Source: Prevotellaceae bacterium (GTDB lineage Bacteria; Bacteroidota; Bacteroidia; Bacteroidales; UBA932). Taken from it: a stretch of 11,047 bases of DNA. The position numbers were made by a program, and so were the translations under genes. Below are positions 5,455 through 11,047 of this stretch, piece after piece; positions within the stretch are counted from its first letter, which is position 1, and each line of letters begins with the position of its first letter. The notes under the pieces were generated by a model. The model saw only the letters and a program-made list of their open reading frames with translations, made no database searches and was not told where the DNA came from. The DNA is taken from NCBI GenBank assembly GCA_031268055.1, contig JAIRXY010000215.1:1-11047 (forward strand), read 5' to 3'.

Positions 5455-7581
5455 TCAGTAGCCCGGATTTTGCAGCGCTGCTTTGTGCGCTGGGGTAAGC
5501 GGCGAGCCGTCTTCCTGCGTCAACCCGTCGATGAAGGTCTGCGGAATGGGGCGCAACGTGTGCTTTTCGGCAATGTTGCCAGCTGCCTCGGGGTTGAAAG
5601 TTTTTGCGCGCTTAATCAGCGTTCCAGTGCGGCTCAACTCCTCCCAGCGATTCCACTCGCCGTTGAGCTCGCGGGTGCGCTCATTGAGGATAAAGTGGAG
5701 CATACGGTCGTAGTCGCCTGATACGCCAAGCGTTGTCAGGATAGCCTCGTCCTCCTCCGGTAAGGTACTCGCTGAGGCTATCTGCAAGCTGGATGCCGCT
5801 GTAGTAGCAGTAATGCCGGTGGACAGGTAGTAGCTGCTTTTGCACAGGTACTGGTTATTAGCGGCATCTGTCAAAGGAAAGCCGGGGTGTGAGCTGCTAA
5901 ACCACTCCTGATACCCAGCCGTTCTACTATTCTTGCTGTAAGAAGCATTACTTGTGTACAGCGAGTTGTTTAAGAATCCAATTGAGCCATCTACGTACAG
6001 CTCACGGTCTTCTCCGGTTTTCCACTGCCCGCGCGCGCGCAGGAGGTTTACCGTAGCCAGAGCGTCGGTGTACTTGCGCTGCCGCACCTGCGCCTCAGCT
6101 TTCACCAGATAGGTTTCACCGGAACGTGCCAACGTTACGTCGCGATGTCCGTCTCCACCTTCGGCAGTGCGGGAGCCGACTTGGGTTTTATTCAACCCGC
6201 AAAACACGTTGGAGGTGGCCGTGCTGCCCGATGAGCCATAGCTGTAAAGCACGTACTGCCCGTTCAGGAACAGCGGAAATGCGCAGGGTACCCACTTTTG
6301 GGTTGTGGGATGAATGAAGGTGCTGCCTGCAGGTAAGCCAAAATTACCGTAAGGCTTGCTGTCGAAGCGGTTGTCGCTTTTCTTGTTCAGAATAAAGATA
6401 ATGCCTATTTCGCCCAGCGCCGTAGCGTTGTCGCCAAAGCTGGCGTTTTTGGCGGCATCCTGAATGTTGTTTACGCCGTACACCGTGCGGAACGACTTCC
6501 ACAGGCGGGCATCGTTCACGTTGTCGTACGTAGAGTAGTTGTACTCGGTAGGGCGACAGCGCTGGAAGTCCTGACCGCCAATAAATGCCCCCCTGCTCAC
6601 CCATCCGGCGCTGAACGTGTTGAACTGCGGCGAGAAGTAGGAGTGGGTGCGGTTGCCGAAGCGTCCGGTGGTGCTGGCGTCATTGTTATGCTGTATGGAC
6701 ATCAGGATTTCGGGCAGCCCTTCGTTGGGACAATCTACGCCCGTCCAGCGGGCATACAAGTCCCAGTAGTCGGGCGCAAGCGGACAGGCGGCAATGACTT
6801 CGTCACAGAGCGTAACGCACTTCGTCAAATCGGCGTCGATGTACTGCGCGTTCCAGTCGGCGTTGCGCTCCGAGCAGCGGAACAGCAGCGCCTTGGCAAG
6901 GAAGTGAGCGGCGGTATACTTTGTCCACGTGCCTATGCCGCGCCACCTGTCGGTGGGCAAGAGGTCGTAAGCCTGCTGCAAGTCGGCAATAACCAGATTC
7001 AGGGTCTCCTCCGGCGAGGAGCGCGTAAAGTTGCGCACCACCCCTTCGGCGGGCTGCGTCTGGAGCACTACCCCTCCGTACTGCGCAAAAAGGCGGTAGT
7101 AGTTGTAGCCGCGCAAAAAGTAGGCTTCGCCCATGCACTTGCTGCGAACGTCTTCGTTGGTAATTTTGCTGCTTTTGGCAATAATCAGGTTGGCGCTCGA
7201 AATGCCGTAGTACATTTGATCCCACAGCTCCTCGGGGCCGCTCACGTTTTTGTTGGCGGCGCCGGTTTCCACCGTAGCGTGCATCGGATTCAGGCGGTTG
7301 TCGTAGGTATTCCACGGCTCGTTGGTCAAATCTGCCCCGTTGGTGAACTCGTCGGTTCCGTACAAAGTAATGCCGTAAGACCACTCGTAGCCCGAATGCC
7401 AGCGAATGTTGGCGTACAGCGCCGTAGCCAGCGAAAGCAGGCCTTCTTCCGTTTCAAAGTACTGCGTGGTATAGGCAGTGGTTTTCTCTTCGTAGAGAAA
7501 ATCGTTGCTGCACGAGTGCAGCGCAAGCGTAGCCGGCAGCAGCGCCGCTACGCAAATCAAGCTGTATAAGTATCGTTTCAT
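5455..7581 (-). CDS. SusD/RagB-family outer-membrane nutrient-binding lipoprotein
   Basis: The protein has 708 residues and starts with a lipoprotein signal: MKRYLY, a hydrophobic core and the lipobox LHSC, with Cys24 as the lipidated residue. Acidic residues follow shortly after (SNDFLYEE), which fits surface export in Bacteroidota. The TPR-like SusD core is evident from TEEGLLSLATALYANIRW, LWDQMYYGISSANLII and especially GEAYFLRGYNYYRLFAQYGG (151-170), and the protein ends in the family-typical NPGY. SusD proteins sit as a lid on the SusC barrel and capture the ligand. At 708 residues it is longer than the usual 500-600, implying insertions in the ligand-binding half. It begins 38 bp after susC on the same strand, so the two are surely cotranscribed. 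The substrate cannot be predicted. Confidence 0.95.
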   Translation of the reverse strand: MKRYLYSLICVAALLPATLALHSCSNDFLYEEKTTAYTTQYFETEEGLLSLATALYANIRWHSGYEWSYGITLYGTDEFTNGADLTNEPWNTYDNRLNPMHATVETGAANKNVSGPEELWDQMYYGISSANLIIAKSSKITNEDVRSKCMGEAYFLRGYNYYRLFAQYGGVVLQTQPAEGVVRNFTRSSPEETLNLVIADLQQAYDLLPTDRWRGIGTWTKYTAAHFLAKALLFRCSERNADWNAQYIDADLTKCVTLCDEVIAACPLAPDYWDLYARWTGVDCPNEGLPEILMSIQHNNDASTTGRFGNRTHSYFSPQFNTFSAGWVSRGAFIGGQDFQRCRPTEYNYSTYDNVNDARLWKSFRTVYGVNNIQDAAKNASFGDNATALGEIGIIFILNKKSDNRFDSKPYGNFGLPAGSTFIHPTTQKWVPCAFPLFLNGQYVLYSYGSSGSTATSNVFCGLNKTQVGSRTAEGGDGHRDVTLARSGETYLVKAEAQVRQRKYTDALATVNLLRARGQWKTGEDRELYVDGSIGFLNNSLYTSNASYSKNSRTAGYQEWFSSSHPGFPLTDAANNQYLCKSSYYLSTGITATTAASSLQIASASTLPEEDEAILTTLGVSGDYDRMLHFILNERTRELNGEWNRWEELSRTGTLIKRAKTFNPEAAGNIAEKHTLRPIPQTFIDGLTQEDGSPLTPAHKAALQNPGY

Positions 7582-7619
7582 AATATATTATTGTATGATA
7601 ATTTGAGGTTAAACAGATG

Positions 7620-10600
7620 CTAAAAACCAACTTCAATCCCGAACGTTACGCCGCGGTTGTAGTACATTGCGTTAAGGTCGAGATCCATAAAATCAACCGA
7701 GGAGTACAGGTTACCCGGATTGCGCACCTGCGCGTACACCTTGAGCGAGCCAATGCCTACTGTTTTACAGACGCTTGAGGGAAGCAGGTAGCCCAGCGAA
7801 ACGGTTCGCACCTTTAGGAACGAAGCTTCCTTAAACCCAAGTAGCCCCGAGTAGGGGTCGCCGCCCGCTTGGCTGTAAATGGGCTTTTGCCACTCGGCGC
7901 CGGTGTTGTCGGGGCGCCAGTAGTCAATTTGCCGCTGTTGTCCGTAGCCCAGCTGCCCTTCGGCAGAGGATATGGTGTAGCCCATGCGCCCGTACAGCTC
8001 TATGGAAAGCTCAATGCCCTTGTACGAAAATGTGTTTGTCCACCCCAACGTCCACGTAGGATTTCTCTGACCTATCACCATGCGGTCGTCGGCGTTGATA
8101 ACGCTGTCGGCGTTTTGGTCAACGGGGTGAACGTTGCCCGGCGTAAACTTTTCGCCTTTGGCGTTGAACTTTGCCATTTCGTCGGCATCGCCTTCCTGCC
8201 ACAGGCCGGCGTGGGCGTAACCGTAGTAAACGCTTATGGGTTGGCCTATAAACCAAGAGTTGTCGGGCATATCGTTTTTACCGTTTGCCAGCTCCACAAT
8301 TTCTTCTTTTTGGTAGGCGGCGTTGAGCGTAGATGTCCACGCAAAGTCGCCGATTTTTACGGGCACTGCGCTGAGCGATACTTCCACGCCCTTGTTTTTG
8401 ATTTTGCCCACGTTTGCCAGCGTTTGCGAGTAGCCCGTCAGCGTGGGAATCTTCATGGGCATTATCAAATCGTTGGTGTTCGACGTGTAGAGGTCTACCG
8501 TTCCGCCAATGCGCCCTTTGAGTACGCTGAAGTCAACGCCGAGGTTGTACTGCGTCGTTTTTTCCCACTCTAAGGAAGGGTTGGCCATATCCACCTGAGT
8601 GCTGGTGTAGTAGGGTTCGTTGGTAACGTACATCTGCGCGTTTGGCTGTCCGCCAAAGGGCACGTAGTACGAGCTGATGCTGCCCAGCGTGGCGTAAGGA
8701 TCTATGGCAGAGTTGCCCGTTACACCCACGCCCAGCCTCAGCTTCAGCGCCGACACCCAGAGCACGCTCTGCATGAATTGCTCTTGGTCAACGCGCCAGC
8801 CCAGCGCTGCGCTGGGGAAGAATGCCCACTTGTGCCCCTCGGAGAGCACCGACGAGCCATCGTAGCGTCCCGATACGGTGAGCAGGTAGCGATCCTTGAA
8901 CGAGTAGTTGATGCGCCCCATATACGAGGCCATTGCCGACTGCGTAAGCCCTGTGCCCATCGACGCGGCAGCATTGGCGTTGGTAATGTCCACAGCGCCC
9001 ATGTTGTTCCACAGGTAGCTATCCTTGGGAACGTTTTCTTCGCGCATGTTGGCATCTTCGTAGTCGTACTTGGAGGCCGATTGCAGCAGCGTAACGTCCA
9101 CCTTGTGGTCGTTGAGCAGGGTTTTGCTGTAGGTAAGCATGTTGTCCAGCACCCACGAGAAGTGGCGCTCGTATAGCCAGCGTGCGCGGTTGGTGCCGCC
9201 CGATCGCGCCGACGACTCGCTTGGGATAAACACGCCTCGCCGCAGGTAGCTGAAGTCGGGGCCAAAGTTGCTCTTGAGCTTCAAGCCTTGCAGCGGCTCC
9301 CATATTCCGCCAAAGTCTATTGCGGCGTAGAAGCTGCCCAGCGCGCGCAGCCGCTGGCGATTGTCGTTCGACTTGTTCCATTCCTCGTAAACGGTGTAGA
9401 TGGATGGCGATCCGCCCATCGTTTTAATCACCTCACCGTTTTCATCAAGGGGTACCATGTAGTTGGGGATTTTGCGCGACTGCCCGTAGATATCGTTGGC
9501 AGCGCCGGTAGTAGAGGCTTGCCCTTCGGTAGAGAACCCGTAGCCTTGCTCGCTCCATGCGGCGTTGACGTTGCCGCCAAGGTTAAACCATTTCGTGGGC
9601 TTCAGCTCTGTACTGGAAGAAAAGTTGTACCGTGAAAACTCCTGCCCCTTTTGGGTGCCAACGCTGTTGAGGTAGCCCAGCGAAATGAACGATGAGACAT
9701 GCTCGTTGCCACCGGAAGCGCTCACGGTGTGCTCCTGCGTAATACCGGTTTGCGTTACCATGTCGCCCCAATCGGTGTTGGTCACGGCAGCTGGATTCCA
9801 CGTGCCGCTTTCCCAGCCTTTCAGTACGTTAGCCAGCGCCGAAGGATTTTCGTTGAAGTACCTTTCGTCCTGTTCTTTGGTAGGCTGGTCGCCGGGCGTG
9901 TACAGGTCGGAGTTGGAGTTGTAGTATGCCCACCGCCGCCAGGTGATGTAATCGGCAGCGCTCATTACGGGTGCTACATCCACCAGCTTTTCGACGGTTA
10001 CCGTGCCGGAGTAACTCAGGTGCAGCGTACCGGGCGCGCCGCGCTTGGTAGTAACGAGCACTACGCCGTTGGCGCCGCGCGACCCGTAGATGGCGGTCGA
10101 CGAGGCATCCTTGAGGACGTTGATGCTTTCAATATCGCGGGGGTTCAGGGCTTCTATGCCGCCCGAGGAGAGTATCACCCCGTCCACCACGTACAAAGGC
10201 TCGTTGGTAGCGGTGAGCGACCTGTTGCCGCGAATGCGAATATCCCCTATTTCGCCCGGACGCTGCGCTGACGTAATATCAACGCCTGCAAGCTTGCCCT
10301 GCATCGCCTCAAAGGCGTTGGATACGGGCTTTGAGGTAAGGTCTTTAGAGGTTATTAGGGCAGTAGCGCCTGTTACGTCGCTACGGCGCTGCACCCCGTA
10401 CCCTACTACAACCACCTCGTCCAGCGCCTGCAATTCTTCCTCCATAACAGCGTCAATTACGCGCAGGTTTTCTACTTTTATGGATTTGGACACATAGCCG
10501 ATACAAGAAAACTGCAATACGGATTCACTCCCCGGTACATTCAGCGTGTAGGTACCACTCGGAGTGGTCATCGTTCCAATTGAAGCGCCTAACACACGGA

Positions 10601-10754
10601 CGGTTACTCCGGATAACGGCGCGCCTGCTTCGTCTGATACAGTTCCCGTAATTTCAATGTTTTGAGACATGCCGCTAACACTGAAAAGAAACAGCAAACA
10701 AGCTACAACAATTAATCTTAATTGTGATGAATGAATGTTAATTTGTAAATTCAT
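7620..10754 (-). CDS. SusC/RagA-family TonB-dependent outer-membrane transporter
   Basis: The protein has 1,044 residues from the chosen start. The order is: signal peptide (about 1-30, hydrophobic LIVVACLLFLFSVSG), a carboxypeptidase-regulatory-like beta-sandwich (about 33-107, ITGTVSDEAGAPLSGVTV), the SusC-signature LDEVVVVGYG (111-120), a plug domain with NEPLYVVDG, DIESINVLKDASSTAIYGSRGANG and VLVTTKRG (to about 240), then a large beta-barrel ending in VTFGIEVGF with terminal Phe. It is the energised half of a glycan (or peptide) importer with the adjacent SusD. There is no N-terminal STN domain, so direct signalling to an ECF anti-sigma factor, as in TonB-dependent transducers, is not expected. 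I start at 10754 because the signal peptide reads naturally from MNLQIN; an in-frame ATG at 10793 adds 13 residues and is less likely. Confidence 0.96.
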   Translation of the reverse strand: MNLQINIHSSQLRLIVVACLLFLFSVSGMSQNIEITGTVSDEAGAPLSGVTVRVLGASIGTMTTPSGTYTLNVPGSESVLQFSCIGYVSKSIKVENLRVIDAVMEEELQALDEVVVVGYGVQRRSDVTGATALITSKDLTSKPVSNAFEAMQGKLAGVDITSAQRPGEIGDIRIRGNRSLTATNEPLYVVDGVILSSGGIEALNPRDIESINVLKDASSTAIYGSRGANGVVLVTTKRGAPGTLHLSYSGTVTVEKLVDVAPVMSAADYITWRRWAYYNSNSDLYTPGDQPTKEQDERYFNENPSALANVLKGWESGTWNPAAVTNTDWGDMVTQTGITQEHTVSASGGNEHVSSFISLGYLNSVGTQKGQEFSRYNFSSSTELKPTKWFNLGGNVNAAWSEQGYGFSTEGQASTTGAANDIYGQSRKIPNYMVPLDENGEVIKTMGGSPSIYTVYEEWNKSNDNRQRLRALGSFYAAIDFGGIWEPLQGLKLKSNFGPDFSYLRRGVFIPSESSARSGGTNRARWLYERHFSWVLDNMLTYSKTLLNDHKVDVTLLQSASKYDYEDANMREENVPKDSYLWNNMGAVDITNANAAASMGTGLTQSAMASYMGRINYSFKDRYLLTVSGRYDGSSVLSEGHKWAFFPSAALGWRVDQEQFMQSVLWVSALKLRLGVGVTGNSAIDPYATLGSISSYYVPFGGQPNAQMYVTNEPYYTSTQVDMANPSLEWEKTTQYNLGVDFSVLKGRIGGTVDLYTSNTNDLIMPMKIPTLTGYSQTLANVGKIKNKGVEVSLSAVPVKIGDFAWTSTLNAAYQKEEIVELANGKNDMPDNSWFIGQPISVYYGYAHAGLWQEGDADEMAKFNAKGEKFTPGNVHPVDQNADSVINADDRMVIGQRNPTWTLGWTNTFSYKGIELSIELYGRMGYTISSAEGQLGYGQQRQIDYWRPDNTGAEWQKPIYSQAGGDPYSGLLGFKEASFLKVRTVSLGYLLPSSVCKTVGIGSLKVYAQVRNPGNLYSSVDFMDLDLNAMYYNRGVTFGIEVGF

Positions 10755-10941
10755 AGTATAATAATTTAATGTTAATGATAATGATTTTGGCAATTTTTAT
10801 GCCATTTTTTCTACTGTATTGCAAACAAAATGAAAACAGGTATAACAATCAACATCTATAAACGTATCTTGGTGGTTGTAAAAAGAGTAGGTATTTATCA
10901 CGCCATGTATGCAGTAAGGCTAAAACAGACTTTTGGAGCAT

Positions 10942-10978
10942 AAAAAAGGCCCAAGTAAAAAAGCGCTTCTTACTTGGG
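10942..10978 (-). terminator. Intrinsic terminator (or attenuator) upstream of susC
   Basis: Read on the minus strand, CCCAAGTAA-type arms (10978-10970 with 10958-10950; 9 perfect pairs) enclose an 11-base loop containing AGCGCT. The stem is followed by CC and six T (10947-10942). On the plus strand only a poor T-run follows, so it acts leftward. It either ends a minus-strand gene lying beyond the right edge or sits in a long susC leader as an attenuator; the window does not decide. Confidence 0.7.
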
Positions 10979-11019
10979 ATTCTTTGAAATTCCGAAAAAA
11001 ATATTATGCTATTGTCATT

Positions 11020-11047
11020 CGTGCGTGCGTGCGTGCGTGCGTGCGTG
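11020..11047. repeat. (CGTG)7 tetranucleotide microsatellite, running off the edge
   Basis: Seven uninterrupted CGTG copies occupy 11020-11047 and reach the end of the window, so seven is a minimum. The unit length is not a multiple of three, so copy-number change would shift a reading frame or alter promoter spacing. The tract alternates purine and pyrimidine perfectly, a property that favours Z-DNA. Confidence 0.95.

Larger units (their letters stand above)
10755..11047 (-). other. Region upstream of susC
   Basis: This stretch should contain the susC promoter and leader. It is AT-rich close to the gene. I found no clean Bacteroides-type promoter (TTTG at -33, TAnnTTTG at -7) on the minus strand; TTTG repeats occur around 10821-10832 but lack a convincing -7 partner. 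It also holds a minus-strand terminator-like hairpin (10942-10978) and the CGTG microsatellite (11020-11047). On the plus strand an ATG at 11006 runs open through the microsatellite to the window edge, but this is too short to call as a gene. Confidence 0.5.

Noticed and set aside
6643..7569. 308-codon open frame on the plus strand inside susD
   Set aside because: It is antisense to a well-supported SusD gene, of low-complexity Val/Gly/Ala/Arg composition with no recognisable motif; a shadow of GC-rich coding sequence.
7869..8573. 234-codon plus-strand frame inside susC
   Set aside because: Antisense shadow of the SusC barrel; similar plus-strand frames around 8778-9176 and 9699-10271 were dismissed for the same reason.

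Overview
The window looks like a chromosomal segment of a Bacteroidota (Bacteroidales-like) organism. The evidence is a SusC/SusD outer-membrane glycan-uptake pair, a GH106-type rhamnosidase, and an HtpG whose short N-terminus and long C-terminal domain are of the Bacteroides kind. No database search was possible. Family calls rest on recognised motifs and length.

Layout. Positions 1-1695 (+) hold the 3' part of a GH106-like alpha-L-rhamnosidase that enters from the left edge. A PepE-type (S51) dipeptidase follows at 1859-2569 (+). A 381-bp gene-free stretch then holds a degenerate 20-bp tandem repeat, two interleaved inverted repeats and a sigma-54-like promoter candidate. htpG (Hsp90) follows at 2951-4996 (+). 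Downstream of htpG, 4997-5454 is rich in hairpins and carries a second copy of the last 70 bp of htpG (5299-5368), followed by a strong intrinsic terminator at 5399-5434. The right half is a convergent susC-susD operon on the minus strand (susC 10754-7620, susD 7581-5455). Beyond it lies a 293-bp upstream region with a minus-strand terminator-like hairpin and a (CGTG)7 microsatellite that runs off the right edge.

How the genes relate. SusC (TonB-dependent beta-barrel) and SusD (surface lipoprotein) should form one outer-membrane importer. Its substrate cannot be read from the sequence, and no enzyme lies in that operon within the window. The rhamnosidase is on the other strand, separated by housekeeping genes, so it more likely belongs to a locus to the left. 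pepE and htpG are general peptide-turnover and chaperone genes.

Most worth a second look: (1) The htpG 3'-end duplication differs from the gene only at synonymous third positions, including TAA versus TAG. This suggests recombination or integration from a divergent htpG allele rather than simple local duplication and decay. (2) The htpG upstream region has interleaved dyads, one arm of which covers the -24 box of a sigma-54-like site. (3) A tetranucleotide repeat lies upstream of the glycan-uptake operon and may be phase-variable. None of these amounts to a demonstrated new system.
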